NCBI GenBank assembly: GCA_036505635.1 | Contig: DASXTC010000037.1 | Location: 1 to 64,000 of the forward strand | Direction: 5' to 3' | Source of the DNA: DASXTC01 sp036505635 | GTDB lineage: Bacteria > Acidobacteriota > Polarisedimenticolia > JACPZX01 > DASXTC01 | Length of the DNA stretch: 64,000 nucleotides | In this document: one piece after another, positions 52,813-63,308 of the stretch | Numbering within the stretch: position 1 is the stretch's first letter | How the letters are laid out: every line of letters starts with the position of its first letter | Notes under the pieces: model-generated | Told to the model about the DNA's origin: nothing | Databases searched by the model: none | Seen by the model: only the letters and a program-made list of their open reading frames with translations | Translations under genes and position numbers: made by a program

Positions 52813-52842
52813 ATCGAGACCTGAAAGCAGCAAGGGGAGTCC

Positions 52843-53529
52843 ATGGCCCTTCGTGACTTCATCGTGCGGCGCCGGTTCGTGCAACACGCGGACCGGCGCT
52901 ACACGGTGACCGCCCCGACCGTCGAGACAATCGCGGTCGCCCTCTATGAGTTCGGCGCCGAGATGACCGGCTGCCGGATGGCGTGGCAGAACGCCCCGGA
53001 GCTTTTCACCCCAGACGCGGTCGCCGCGTGCATGCCCTTCTTCCTTGACGACGAGCGCCTCGCTCAGGTCCTCGCCACGTGCGTTCAGCTCGACGGGGGA
53101 TCGCCTGGCCAGCTGGAAGCCTGCCTGAGGCAGGACCGGCCCCTGATGGTGATGCTCCTGCGGGCGGGCCTCGAGCTGGCCGACGTCGATCGGCTCGTGG
53201 GTTTCATGGGCCTGGACCTGTACCTCGAAAGCCTCAAGGCGAAGGACGCCGGCGAAGACGCCGCGGCCGCGATCGGCGAGCCGCCCAGGCAGGACGTGAG
53301 GCCGTCGGGCCCATCGGGATTCGAGATGCTTATCGTCGGCGTGGCGGAACGGTTCCACGTGGAGCCGGCTTCGGTGATGAAGTGGCCCGCGGAGCTTTTT
53401 ATCTCAGTTACCCATGAGATCCTGCCGGCCCTGCACCCCAAGCCAGAAGGTCCGGACGTCTTCGGGCAGACCGCAGACGAGTGGGCCGCAGACGGCGTGA
53501 CGCTCACGAACACCCCCACGGAGAGCTGA
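52843..53529 (+). CDS. Tail assembly chaperone-like protein
   Basis: 228 residues, conventional ATG after GGGGAG. Position between tube protein and tape measure and the helical composition (RLVGFMGLDLYLESLKAKD) suggest a tail assembly chaperone. I did not see a clear slippery frameshift site at its end. The stop TGA overlaps the ATG of ATGTAG at the tape-measure start. Confidence 0.55.
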   Translation: MALRDFIVRRRFVQHADRRYTVTAPTVETIAVALYEFGAEMTGCRMAWQNAPELFTPDAVAACMPFFLDDERLAQVLATCVQLDGGSPGQLEACLRQDRPLMVMLLRAGLELADVDRLVGFMGLDLYLESLKAKDAGEDAAAAIGEPPRQDVRPSGPSGFEMLIVGVAERFHVEPASVMKWPAELFISVTHEILPALHPKPEGPDVFGQTADEWAADGVTLTNTPTES

Positions 53530-53530
53530 T

Positions 53531-55441
53531 GTAGGCGGTTCGGATCTCACGATTCGCTCGTTCATCGAGTACATCTTCAGGGGCAAGGGCGTCAAGGACG
53601 CTCAGGCCGGCCTGAAGGAAGTCGGCCACGCATCCGACGTCGCCGGCAAGAAGCTCTCCGCCATGGGCGGCGTCACCGAGAAACTCGGCGGGACGCTTAC
53701 CCGCTACCTGGGCGCGGCCGCGCTCGGGGCTCTGGCCAAATCCTCCGTTGAAGAGTTCGCCAAGATCGAACGGGCCTTCAACGGCCTGCGCCTCCAACTG
53801 CAGGGCCTGGGGTATGACGCCGACCGAGAACTGCCGAAGGTCCAGGCATTCCTCGAGGGGATTCGCGCCGGCGGGGGCGGCCTCGTCTCTGAAACTCTCC
53901 CCGCGCTGCGCCAGCTGCTCGGTCTGACCGGAGACCTCGGCGCCGCCATGCGCGCCACCCGGCTCGTCTCCGACATGGCTGAAAGCGGGATGGGTGATTT
54001 CAGCCAGGCCCTCGATGCCGTTGCGAGCATCCTGTCGGGCCGCGTCTCGCGATCCATAAAGCAGTTCGGGATCAACGTCAGTGATGACGTGATCGAAAAG
54101 TCGGTGGATGCCTCCAAGTTCATGCAGATCCTGATCGACAAGTTCGATGGGTTCGGGGCGAAGATCGACGACACGCAGAACCAGCTCGACAAGCTGTCTG
54201 GTAGCTGGGAGCGCCTCAAGAACACGATTGGCGAGAGCGTCGCCAAGGTCGGACAGTTCGCGATGTACGTCCCGGCCGCTATCGCCGGCGTCGGCGCCGC
54301 CCTGGGTCATGCGTATACCAACTGGGCCGGCATCACGCGCGATGGCTGGACTGGCATTGCAGACGAGTTCAAGAAGGGGATGGAGTCGATCCTGGGGACC
54401 ACCCAGGAGACGTCCGAATCGACCTTCGACTTCCTCAAGGCGAGTGCCGACCACGTGGCCGATCTCACGCTGCTCGAGGTCGCCGGACAGAAGGCGAAGG
54501 CGGATGCGGCGCAGGAGGCGGCCAAGGCCGAGAAGAAGGCCGCCGAGGAGAGAATCGCCGCGTTCATGCAGCTCGTCGCCAAGCGCACGGCCGCGGAAGT
54601 CGAGGCCCACGAGCGATCACTCGATCTGACGGAGGAGCAGCGCGAGGCGCTGAGAAAGGCCGACGAGGACTTCAGCGCCACGCAGCGTGAGAAGTACGAG
54701 CTGATTCAGAGAGAGATCGAAGCCGCGGCCGACGCCGAGCGCGCCAGGGTCGAAGCAGCGCTCCAGACCGACAAGCTCACACTTGAGAGTCGCCAGCTGC
54801 TCGAAGATGAATTGATCCGTCTGGACCAGCAGAAAGCCTTGCGTGCAGCCACCCTCGCCGATGAGGTCGCCGCCATCAACACGCAGGCGGCCCATAAGGA
54901 TCTCTTGCTGGCTCGGGCTTTGGCGAGACAAAAGATCGAAACCTACAAGACGATCGCGCAGGCATCGGTCGACTTTTCGGTTGCCGTCTTCGGCCAGAAC
55001 AAGATCGCAGCCATCGCGCAGGCGATTATTGACACAGTCTCCGCCGTGCAGTCTGCGCTGGCCGACCTGCCTTATCCATACAACATCGTCGTCGCCGCTA
55101 TTGTCGCCGCCATCGGCGCCGCCAACGTGAACAAGATTCGGACCACGGAAATGGAAAGCAGCGGGACGTTCGACACTCCAACCAACGATCAGATAGCCAG
55201 GGTCGGTACAAAGAAGTCCGCGGAGGACTTCGTCAGGCTCGCTCAGGAAGGAATTGGTCAGGGCCTCAGAGCGGCGTTTGCCCTTCCCGGCGGTCAGGGG
55301 GGCGGCGCCGCCGGGGAAGCAGGTGGCGTCACCTACCAGATCACCATCAACGGGATGTACGGCGGCGATTCCGGCCTGAGAGATCTTCGCGACGTCCTCA
55401 ATCGGGCGGAGCGCCTGCGTGCGCCCAGAAGGCTGAGGTGA
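53531..55441 (+). CDS. Tape-measure protein; GTA start codon
   Basis: 636 codons from GTA-GGC-GGT-TCG, 7 bases after GGAG, context ATGTAG. Without it, ATG 53663 would remove 44 residues that read naturally as a tape-measure N terminus (SDLTIRSFIEYIFRGKGV, then KDAQAGLKEVG). The body has long helices with KQFGINVSDDVIEKS, QNQLDKLSGSWERLKNTIG (a TMP signature) and a charged coiled coil. It measures the tail and serves as scaffold. Confidence 0.85.
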   Translation, partial: VGGSDLTIRSFIEYIFRGKGVKDAQAGLKEVGHASDVAGKKLSAMGGVTEKLGGTLTRYLGAAALGALAKSSVEEFAKIERAFNGLRLQLQGLGYDADRELPKVQAFLEGIRAGGGGLVSETLPALRQLLGLTGDLGAAMRATRLVSDMAESGMGDFSQALDAVASILSGRVSRSIKQFGINVSDDVIEKSVDASKFMQILIDKFDGFGAKIDDTQNQLDKLSGSWERLKNTIGESVAKVGQFAMYVPAAIAGVGAALGHAYTNWAGITRDGWTGIADEFKKGMESILGTTQETSESTFDFLKASADHVADLTLLEVAGQKAKADAAQEAAKAEKKAAEERIAAFMQLVAKRTAAEVEAHERSLDLTEEQREALRKADEDFSATQREKYELIQREIEAAADAERARVEAALQTDKLTLESRQLLEDELIRLDQQKALRAATLADEVAAINTQAAHKDLLLARALARQKIETYKTIAQASVDFSVAVFGQNKIAAIAQAIIDTVSAVQSALADLPYPYNIVVAAIVAAIGAANVNKIRTTEMESSGTFDTPTNDQIARVGTKKSAEDFVRLAQEGIGQGLRAAFALPGGQGGGAAGEAGGVTYQITINGMYGGDSGLRDLRDVLNRAERLRAPRRLR

Positions 55442-55445
55442 CCAT

Positions 55446-57737
55446 GTAGAGTTCACCGCCTCCACGCGCCGGCGCTACATCGAGCGCCACCACTACCAGG
55501 ACATCGTCGAGCCCGTCGGGCTGATGGAATACCGGGCGCTGCTTCTGGGCCCGGGCGGCATCGAGTTCGATGTCACCGATCGTCTTGGCGAAAAGGGCCT
55601 CGGGAAGATCAAGGGCGCCACGGAAGAAAACTTCCTCGAGCTGACCCACGGGGAAGTCTCCCTCGAGCTGGCAGACGAAGACGGGGCGGTCTCCCAGTTC
55701 TTCTCGGGGGTTTCCTCCTCGGACCTCTACGAGGTCATCCTCGAGCGCTTCACGGGGGCGCGCCGGAACCGCTGGGAGCGGATCTTTGGCGGCATCCTCG
55801 ATCTGCCCTGGTCCATCCGCATCGACCACCGCGCGCGCTCAATCAATCTGCAGGCGTTCTCCTATTCCAAGCTCCTCGAACGGGCCTCGGCCGACACCAT
55901 CAAGAGAAGCCTGGACGGCCTGACGGGTTCGGTGACCGCCACTTCCAAGGTCGTCACCATCTCCGACACCGCAAACATCTTCGCCGGCGACAGGATCCGC
56001 CTGCGCGACAACACCAACGACGAAGAGCAGACCGTCGCCAAGGTGCTCACTGGTACGACCGTCCAGACCATCGACGCCTGGGACAACACCTTTGCCGCGC
56101 TGACCCCCCTGACGGTTGAGACCCCCTACTACCGCGACAAGGGCCTCCAGTTTCTCGCAGATGCCCTGTTTGCGGCCGCGGGAATCGCGAGCCGGGCGAT
56201 CTCCATCCTCAATCCCCTGGCGCTGTTTCCGGTCGCCACCCCGATGAACACCACGACCTACCCCAGAGACGTGGACACCGGGATCGTCGTGGATCCGCGC
56301 AGCTTCACCCAGCGTGGCGCCAACATCGACGTGCGGATGACCGACGACGGGCCCACCGACCGGCGCGCGGAGACCCCGGGCCCGGCCGAGGCGTGGACGT
56401 CTTTCACCACGGGCGCCCTTCGCACCATCAACGACTGGACGCCCTACCTCGACGCCGAGCCCGCGAACTTCCCGGACAACGGTTCCTTCCTGCTCGACGA
56501 CGGGCTGCAGCACGCCTCGGACCACACCGCCAACCTCCTGTACGACCTGCGGGAGGGCGGGACCAAGTTCGACCTCTACAGCCTCGTGGTGGGCGGGGGA
56601 GGCATCGGGGGCTCGACGCTCCTGATCGAGGCTTTCAGCACGGTCACGGCCAATCAGTGCCATGCAGGGATCGACGTCGACCCGGTCACCGGCGACGTCT
56701 GGATGAGCTGCACCGGAAAGACCGGCGACGCCGGCGACAAGGACTCCGTGAAGGTCTGGGACGGGGCGGTGCTCACGTCGATCGAGACCGCGTTTTCCGG
56801 CCAGGTGCGCTACCTGCGCCGCCTGAAGCTGGTCGCCGTCCACGAGTACGACCCGGGCGCATCCCATGGCAACAACCCGAAAGAGACCATGCGGCTCTAC
56901 GACGCCGCCACCCGGACCCTGGTCAAGACGATCGCCGTCCCTCAGAACTTCTGGGCGTGGAGCCTGCGGGTCTGGGCGGTAGAAGAGGGGATCCGGATCG
57001 CGGGACTCTACACCCTGCTCGGAACCACGCGCCTGCGGATCTGGGATGCGAGCTGGGTCCAGGTCGCCGATTACCAGGTCGCAGACAAGGCTTCGGGAAT
57101 CGCCGGCACCAAGGCGTTTCTTTCCGTGTTCACCGACTCGGGCGGCAAGGAGTTCCTGGTCGGGTGCGCCGGCGAGCAGTTCTTCGTGGTGGCCAAGGGC
57201 TACGCCGGGGTGATCCCGTATGCGGACTTTGCCGGGATGTCGTGTGCGGAGGGTCTCCGGGAGCTCGCCATCGCGAGCATTTCCTACATCGAGGTGGACC
57301 ACTTCAAGGCCGGCACGATCCGCGGGAGGGCCAGCCGGGATGAGGAAGCCCGCTCCCAGGCAATCGCGATCGACGAGCCCCTCGAGCGGGTGAGTTGGCC
57401 GATCTCGGAGTTCTACAGGACCTCCGCCACCATCACCGGGAGCGATTCAGCCGGCGGCAAGATCGAAGAGACCGCGGGCGATTTGGGGGATTCGGCTCAC
57501 AGGCTGGAGCTTGGCGGCGAGCTCATCCAGACGGGGGGCCTTGCGGAAGCCATCGCCCAGGAGTACGTGTCGGTGCTCTCCGTGCCGCGTCGGCAGGAAG
57601 AGCTTACCTTTGCCGAGACCGGCCGGCTCGTCGACGCCGGAGACTACCTGGATTTCGACGGCGCACTCTGGAAGGTCCTGGACGCAGACCTTGACACCCG
57701 GGCCCGGCGCATCACGGCGCGGGTCCTGGAGGACTGA
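55446..57737 (+). CDS. Tail hub/distal tail protein with beta-propeller-like middle; GTA start codon
   Basis: 763 codons from GTA-GAG-TTC-ACC, 7 bases after GAGG, context ATGTAG. ATG 55524 would drop 26 residues (EFTASTRRRYIERHHYQDIV...). The N-terminal part resembles distal-tail proteins. Residues 370-560 contain propeller-like blades (VWDGAVLTSIETAFSGQVRY; LRIWDASWVQVADYQV). The C-terminal part (FAGMSCAEGLRELAIASISY; FDGALWKVLDADLDTRARRI) resembles tail-hub proteins. Probably the baseplate hub. Confidence 0.65.
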   Translation, partial: VEFTASTRRRYIERHHYQDIVEPVGLMEYRALLLGPGGIEFDVTDRLGEKGLGKIKGATEENFLELTHGEVSLELADEDGAVSQFFSGVSSSDLYEVILERFTGARRNRWERIFGGILDLPWSIRIDHRARSINLQAFSYSKLLERASADTIKRSLDGLTGSVTATSKVVTISDTANIFAGDRIRLRDNTNDEEQTVAKVLTGTTVQTIDAWDNTFAALTPLTVETPYYRDKGLQFLADALFAAAGIASRAISILNPLALFPVATPMNTTTYPRDVDTGIVVDPRSFTQRGANIDVRMTDDGPTDRRAETPGPAEAWTSFTTGALRTINDWTPYLDAEPANFPDNGSFLLDDGLQHASDHTANLLYDLREGGTKFDLYSLVVGGGGIGGSTLLIEAFSTVTANQCHAGIDVDPVTGDVWMSCTGKTGDAGDKDSVKVWDGAVLTSIETAFSGQVRYLRRLKLVAVHEYDPGASHGNNPKETMRLYDAATRTLVKTIAVPQNFWAWSLRVWAVEEGIRIAGLYTLLGTTRLRIWDASWVQVADYQVADKASGIAGTKAFLSVFTDSGGKEFLVGCAGEQFFVVAKGYAGVIPYADFAGMSCAEGLRELAIASISYIEVDHFKAGTIRGRASRDEEARSQAIAIDEPLERVSWPISEFYRTSATITGSDSAGGKIEETAGDLGDSAHRLELGGELIQTGGLAEAIAQEYVSVLSVPRRQEELTFAETGRLVDAGDYLDFDGALWKVLDADLDTRARRITARVLED

Positions 57738-57743
57738 GGCTCT

Positions 57744-58208
57744 GTAGGCTACCGCTGGCACCCGCTGGTCCGCATGACGCCGCAAGACGGCCCGGCCGAG
57801 GTCGTGGACCTCACCACGGTCTTTGTCTCTGGCGGCAGGACCTACAAGGTCCTCACCGACATCGACCTGGTCTACGAGCCCGAGACCGAGGCGCGCGACA
57901 CCATCAACCGCCGGTCCCGGCCCCTGCTGCTGGGGTATCGCCCGGTGATCACCATGGTCTTCCAGCTCAACATCATGAGCTTCTACGCCCAGATCGCACA
58001 GCTCGCCTCCCGGCTGATGGATCCGTACTGGGTCGTCGAGCTCGCGCTGGACAACGGCGCCACCTACCGCCAGATTGTGCTCAGGCGCGCGCCGTCGCCT
58101 GAACCCTTCGGAAACAAGACCGTCGCCGGCGCCAGCTTCAAGATGACCGTGGCCTGCCGGGACCTCATCGCCGAGCTTTCGCCCATCGCCACGGGCACGG
58201 CCTGGTAG
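57744..58208 (+). CDS. Minor tail protein; GTA start codon
   Basis: 154 codons from GTA-GGC-TAC-CGC, context CTGTAG; GGAGG is 11 bases and TGAGG 4 bases upstream. The next start (ATG 57774) would remove 10 residues. Beta-rich (YRPVITMVFQLNIMSFYAQI); likely a baseplate component. Function inferred from position. Confidence 0.55.
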   Translation, partial: VGYRWHPLVRMTPQDGPAEVVDLTTVFVSGGRTYKVLTDIDLVYEPETEARDTINRRSRPLLLGYRPVITMVFQLNIMSFYAQIAQLASRLMDPYWVVELALDNGATYRQIVLRRAPSPEPFGNKTVAGASFKMTVACRDLIAELSPIATGTAW

Positions 58209-58218
58209 GAGACTGCAT

Positions 58219-61200
58219 GTAGACCGAACCGCCCTGCGCACCGCCCGACGCTTCGAATGGTTCTTCCGCTTGCTCGCCACGGCCGGCCTGGTGCTGGCCT
58301 TCTCCATCCTCACGCTGCACGCGGCCGTCAAGACCACGACCATCCAGGGCAGGGTCGTCGCCGTGACCGGCTCGCCACTTTCCGGCTACATCACGGCTGC
58401 GCTTTCGACCTCCGGATCAGCGATGGACGGCACGACCTCGGTGCGTGTCGTCGGGTACTACCGCGGCACCATCGACCCCAACGGCATGGTCACCGGGCTT
58501 GCCCTCGTGCCCAACGACGCCATCACCCCAGGCGGGACCTACTACGTCGTGAGCATCGTCTGGAAAGACGCGGCCGGCAGGGGCGGCAACGCGAACGAGC
58601 TATGGTCGGTCGCGAGCGACCCGAACGTGATCGACATCGGGCTCATCGCCCGGCTCAAGGTGGCCCCGGGCCTGGACGTGCCGAAGATGAGAAACAGCAC
58701 CGGCACCTGCCCGCCGCCTGGCTCGTTCTGCGACGACGCCTCAGACGTCGGGGTCCAGTGGCTCTGCACCGACCTGGCCGCGGCCTACTACTGTCAGAGC
58801 GCAGGCGTGGTGGCTCAGGTCTCGGGATCCGGATCGGGCTACAACCGCGCCCAGGAGGAAGGCTCGAACCTGACGCCCAGAACGACCGTCAACTTCGTCG
58901 GCGTTCCCCTCACCGTGACCGACAATCCATCCGCGCAACGGACCGATGTCACGCTCAGTGTGACGCCGTCGAGTTCCCCGAGCTGCGTCGGCAGCAATAG
59001 GATCATCACCACGAACCAGGGCATGACAGGAGGAGGGACCCTCGCCAGCGACCTCACCCTGGGGTTCCGCCTCCACACCAGCGAGACAGGGGGAACGCCG
59101 GCGATCGCCTCGGAGAGCGGGCTCCAGATGATGGGTTCACTGATAGGCGGCGGTGTCGGTATCACGCTCCTGGCCGGATGCAGCGATGGCCAGATCCTCA
59201 AGTGGGACATCGGTGAGGCGACGTGGAACTGCGCAGACGATGGCGGGGTCGGCGGTGGAGGAGGAAACAGCTTCACCACCATCAACGCGCCCAGTGGGAC
59301 GGACCCGGTGGCAAGCGGCGCGACAGACACCTTGGGCCTATCAGCGGTCGCACCCGTCACCATCACCGGGGACGCCCTCTCCGACACCCTCACATTTCAG
59401 GTGACGCAGGCCAGCGCATCGGCTCCCGGCGTCGTGCAGCTCTCCTCCGATCTCGCGGGGGCCGGATCCGGTCCAACGTCCCCGCAGGTCGCAGACGACA
59501 GTCACAACCACACCACGACGACGGTCTCCGCCCTGGACGCCTCCAACGACTTCACCGCGGGCCTCATGCCACTACTCTACGGCGGAACCGGCTCCAACCT
59601 CTCAGGAACCGGCGGAACCGGGCAGTTCCTGAAACAGAGCTCCGCCGGCGCCGGCGTGACCGTTTCGGTGATCGGGGTCGGGGATCTTCCAGCCCATGCG
59701 CACACGGCCTCCGACATCACCAGCGGCTCTATGGATATCGCGCGCGGGGGGACGACGGAGACGGTCAGCACGGAGGACGCTGTCCTTGTCGGTTCCGGAT
59801 CGGCCGACTGGCAGCCGAAGGTGATCCCCGACTGCGACATCGCGTCGGGCAACAACAACCCGGCGGTCAACTACGACCAGGTGACGAACACCTTCACCTG
59901 CAGGCAGATCAACCTCGACCCCGACCACACCGTCATCGACCCGGCGATCCACACCGATGTCGAAGCGACCGGGAGCCTCGCCACGGGTGACCTGTTCTGG
60001 CGCAAGTCCAGCGGCAAGTGGAGCAACCTTGCGCGCGGGACCAACGGACAGTGCCTCACCTCAACGGCGACCGATCTTGCGTGGGGGAGCTGCGCGGGCG
60101 GTGGAGGCGGATACGCCACGATCCAGGAGGAGGGGAGCCCCGTCACCGTCCGAACGGTATTCAACTTGATCGGCGCTGCTCTCACGGCGGCAGACAACGC
60201 CGGCGCATCAAGAACGGATGTCACCCTTTCGCAGAGCCCGGCCTCCGCGTCTGTCGTGGGGACGGGTCGCCTCGTTTCTGTTTCAGGAACTGGCCTCTCC
60301 GGCGGCGGGGACCTCTCGGCCGACCTGACTATCACCCTCTCCGCGAACGTCATGCTGGACAACGAGGCGTCGACGGTGGCCTCGGCCGGGACGCAGGTCA
60401 TCAACGACCCCGTGAACATTCTGCCTGACGCGACCAACGGCGTGACGGTGGACGCCGCCGGTCTGCTCACGAAGGCCGGCACCGGCAGTGTCCAGGCCGA
60501 CGCAGTCGTATGCTCCGGCTCCTGCATCTCAGACGCCGAGGTAGACGACGGGATCACGATCAGCAATATGACGCAGATCGGGACCCGCCCATTCACCTCC
60601 CTGACGGCGAGCTGCACCGATGCGCAGGTCGTAGGGGGCAACGCCGGCGCGACGGCCCTCGAATGCCAGGCTGATGACGACGTCCCAGACGCCGGCGACT
60701 TCGGAGCGCTGGCCCTTTCCGGGGACGTTGCCAGCACGGGGCTCAGCACGACGATCGGCGCGGACAAGATCCTCGAATCCATGCTGAAAGTGGTCGATTC
60801 TCCGGCCGACGAGGAGTGCCTGACCTACGAGGCTACGGGTGGCGACTTCCAATGGGAGACGTGTGGAGCTGGCGGCTCCGGCGACATCACCGACGTCTTC
60901 AACTGCGCGTCCGGGGATTGCGCGTCCGTTGCACTCGCCGACGGGGATCTGCTCGACGGGTCCGGTGTCAACAACAGCGCGACGACCGAGGGGATCAAGC
61001 TCCCCCAAGCGGCCGATGTCTCGACGGGAACCGCGGAGGGGCAGATCGGGTGGGACACAGACGACGACACGCCATTCATCGGAGATGGATCGGGAGTCAA
61101 GCCGATCACTGGTCGCGACTGGAGTTACTTCCGACAGGTCGGCACGTCGCCTGTAGAGAGGCTGTGGTCACCCAACGTTTCCGGGGCCGCGTCGCTCAGC

Positions 61201-61677
61201 CAGTCGACGTTCACCACCGGCGTCTACCGCGCCACCCCATTCCTGACGGGAAGAGGGGGAACCATCGATCGAGTGGGGGTCAGAGTTACGACCGGGGCGG
61301 CCTCGACGAACTTTCGGATCTGCCTCTACGATTCGACGTCGGACACGAACCTCTACCCCAACAATCTGATCCTGGACGTGGGCTCGCTTTCGTCCGTCTC
61401 CACCGGATGGATCAATGCGACAGTCAGCCAGGCGCTCAAGCCCGGCAAGCTCTACTGGTTCGCGTTTGAAAACGACTCCGCCTCCCCGCAGTTTCGATCC
61501 ATTTCAGGCGTCGGGTCGGTGCCGATCCTTGGGTACGACAATCCGCCGACGACCGACGCGGGGACAGGATGGACGGTGGCGCACACGTTCGGGGCGTGCC
61601 CCTCGACATTCCCAGCCAGCGGCACTGTGATTTCTGGCGCCGTGTCGCCGGTCGTCAACGTGAGGTACTCGAATTGA
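58219..61677 (+). CDS. Large tail fibre/adhesin; GTA start codon
   Basis: 1152 codons from GTA-GAC-CGA-ACC, 7 bases after AGGAG, context ATGTAG. The next in-frame start (TTG 58270) has no ribosome site. An N-terminal hydrophobic segment (LLATAGLVLAFSILTLHAAV) is followed by repeated fibre modules: two copies of a block with IQEEGS/AQEEGS...VRT/PRT...LTVTDN/LTAADN...RTDVTLS, and several CSDGQILKWD or CLTYEATGGDFQWETC modules. The C-terminal 170 residues look like a receptor-binding tip. Confidence 0.75.
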   Translation, partial: VDRTALRTARRFEWFFRLLATAGLVLAFSILTLHAAVKTTTIQGRVVAVTGSPLSGYITAALSTSGSAMDGTTSVRVVGYYRGTIDPNGMVTGLALVPNDAITPGGTYYVVSIVWKDAAGRGGNANELWSVASDPNVIDIGLIARLKVAPGLDVPKMRNSTGTCPPPGSFCDDASDVGVQWLCTDLAAAYYCQSAGVVAQVSGSGSGYNRAQEEGSNLTPRTTVNFVGVPLTVTDNPSAQRTDVTLSVTPSSSPSCVGSNRIITTNQGMTGGGTLASDLTLGFRLHTSETGGTPAIASESGLQMMGSLIGGGVGITLLAGCSDGQILKWDIGEATWNCADDGGVGGGGGNSFTTINAPSGTDPVASGATDTLGLSAVAPVTITGDALSDTLTFQVTQASASAPGVVQLSSDLAGAGSGPTSPQVADDSHNHTTTTVSALDASNDFTAGLMPLLYGGTGSNLSGTGGTGQFLKQSSAGAGVTVSVIGVGDLPAHAHTASDITSGSMDIARGGTTETVSTEDAVLVGSGSADWQPKVIPDCDIASGNNNPAVNYDQVTNTFTCRQINLDPDHTVIDPAIHTDVEATGSLATGDLFWRKSSGKWSNLARGTNGQCLTSTATDLAWGSCAGGGGGYATIQEEGSPVTVRTVFNLIGAALTAADNAGASRTDVTLSQSPASASVVGTGRLVSVSGTGLSGGGDLSADLTITLSANVMLDNEASTVASAGTQVINDPVNILPDATNGVTVDAAGLLTKAGTGSVQADAVVCSGSCISDAEVDDGITISNMTQIGTRPFTSLTASCTDAQVVGGNAGATALECQADDDVPDAGDFGALALSGDVASTGLSTTIGADKILESMLKVVDSPADEECLTYEATGGDFQWETCGAGGSGDITDVFNCASGDCASVALADGDLLDGSGVNNSATTEGIKLPQAADVSTGTAEGQIGWDTDDDTPFIGDGSGVKPITGRDWSYFRQVGTSPVERLWSPNVSGAASLSQSTFTTGVYRATPFLTGRGGTIDRVGVRVTTGAASTNFRICLYDSTSDTNLYPNNLILDVGSLSSVSTGWINATVSQALKPGKLYWFAFENDSASPQFRSISGVGSVPILGYDNPPTTDAGTGWTVAHTFGACPSTFPASGTVISGAVSPVVNVRYSN

Positions 61678-63308
61678 TCCGCCGCCCCGCGGTTCCAGCG
61701 CTCGCCCTCGTTGTCCTGCTTCTGGGCCTGACCCTGCTCCTGCCTCAGACGGCCAACGTCTACCACGTCCGAGTGGACGGCTCGGACGGGAGCTGCGACG
61801 GCCTCGCTGACAGGCCCGCTTCGAGCGGCAATCCCTGCGCCCTGCTCTCTGTCCAGGCGGGCATCAACAAGATCGCCCTGCCGAGTTGCAACCAGGGATC
61901 CGACCTGGTCATCCACGCCGGCGCCTACAACGGCCGCGTGAGCATCCCCTCGTGTCGGCAGACGTCAGGCTCCGAGCGCACGGTGATTGAGGGTGACCCC
62001 AACGTCCCGCGCACGTCGATCATCATCGACGGCGGCGCCGCGGACGAGGAGACCATCGACTCGATCGGAGGCAACAACTCCAGCACGCGGAGTACGCGGC
62101 TGACCTTCCGACACATGAACATCCGCCCGGGCCAGCAGGCCGGGATTCTCCTGAGAGGCGAGCACGACGACGTGGTGATCGAGGACATCTTGTGGGACAC
62201 GATGCCGGACCTCTGCTGCGGTCGCGACGCCTCGCCGTTCCCCGCGGCGCTCGTGGCGGCTCCCCTCACGGAGGCGATCACCGTCAGGGACACCGTCGCG
62301 ATCGGAAACAACAACATCACGCTCTCCGGGGTCCCGGGGACGGACGCGCAGTTCGTGTGGGCCGGCGGGCTCGCAGCCCTCAGCAAGGCGAGCTACGTTC
62401 AGCGCAACGTGGTGACCGACATGCTCGGCTCGTTCACCGGCGGCAACTGGACCCAGGGGATCGTCGAGGGCAACCACGTCAAGAACAGCGCGTGCCACGG
62501 TGATGACGGCGGGATGCAGGGGTACAACTCCGTGGACTGGACGATTCGCCGCAACGTCTTCGAGGCGTTCTACTGTGACGGTGACGGCAACGGCTTCGGG
62601 GACGCCTGGATCACCGTCCGAACGACGTGTCCCTCCGACATCGTCGGGTGCCCGCCCAACCAGCCCGTCCACCACACGGCCAACGCGCTGGTCTACAACA
62701 ACATCTTCATCGGCCGCGCCGGTGCCCCGCGCAACCACCGCAGGAACGCCTTTCAGCTCCGCACCGACGGATCCCCGGCCTGGTACAACGTGGACAGCAA
62801 GTCCAGCACCTTCTGGAACAACATCGTCATCACCAACAACGGGAAAAACGTCGAGTTCGGCCGCATCCACCCCGTGCAGTTCAACAAGTGCCCGACGCTC
62901 GGGATCGTCGTGGATTACAACCTGTGGTTCAACAATGCTCTCTCAACGGCCGGCGTGGCGGACACCGGCGCAAACTTCTTCGCCAGCTCCGCGACGTGCC
63001 CCGGGCCGTACAACACGCACTCGCTGTTCAACCTGGACCCCCAGCTCGACGCGAGCTTCGCGCCCGTGGCCGGATCGAGGTCCTGCAGCGGGGCGAGCAC
63101 GTTCATCAACCCCGTCGACGGCGACGTGTCGGACCCGTGGATGGGCGCGCTCCAGGGCGCGTGCGCGGGCGGGGCTCCGCCGCGGCCGCCGGGCAGCATC
63201 GGCCGCCATCCGATGATCTCGCTCCTCCTGGGGCTCCGGCGCCCCGAGGAGCTGGCCCTCTTTCCGATCCCGGCCGGTGAGGCGGTCGTGTGGGAGGAGA
63301 AACAGTAA
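61674..63308 (+). CDS. Parallel beta-helix (pectate-lyase-like) tail protein
   Basis: 544 residues from TTG, 8 bases after GAGG, overlapping the fibre stop by 4 bases. A hydrophobic N terminus (VPALALVVLLLGLTLLLPQT) is followed by right-handed beta-helix turns (HMNIRPGQQAGILLRGEHDDVVIEDI; GNWTQGIVEGNHVKNS). It may be a tailspike depolymerase for capsule or LPS. An in-frame GTA at 61665 exists but has no ribosome site at a usable distance. Confidence 0.65.
   Translation: MIRRPAVPALALVVLLLGLTLLLPQTANVYHVRVDGSDGSCDGLADRPASSGNPCALLSVQAGINKIALPSCNQGSDLVIHAGAYNGRVSIPSCRQTSGSERTVIEGDPNVPRTSIIIDGGAADEETIDSIGGNNSSTRSTRLTFRHMNIRPGQQAGILLRGEHDDVVIEDILWDTMPDLCCGRDASPFPAALVAAPLTEAITVRDTVAIGNNNITLSGVPGTDAQFVWAGGLAALSKASYVQRNVVTDMLGSFTGGNWTQGIVEGNHVKNSACHGDDGGMQGYNSVDWTIRRNVFEAFYCDGDGNGFGDAWITVRTTCPSDIVGCPPNQPVHHTANALVYNNIFIGRAGAPRNHRRNAFQLRTDGSPAWYNVDSKSSTFWNNIVITNNGKNVEFGRIHPVQFNKCPTLGIVVDYNLWFNNALSTAGVADTGANFFASSATCPGPYNTHSLFNLDPQLDASFAPVAGSRSCSGASTFINPVDGDVSDPWMGALQGACAGGAPPRPPGSIGRHPMISLLLGLRRPEELALFPIPAGEAVVWEEKQ

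Noticed and set aside
42740..58221. Stop-codon reassignment (TAA/TAG read as sense) after a normal ATG start
   Set aside because: Reading through ATG-TAR would keep the ATG frame, but the coding frame is shifted by two bases; reassignment does not restore it, and TAA/TAG/TGA all end other phage genes normally.
42740..58221. Repeated sequencing or assembly insertions of TA after start codons
   Set aside because: An error producing the same dinucleotide only after start codons of late genes, in varied contexts, is unlikely, and the matching tRNA gives a functional explanation. Raw reads should still be checked.
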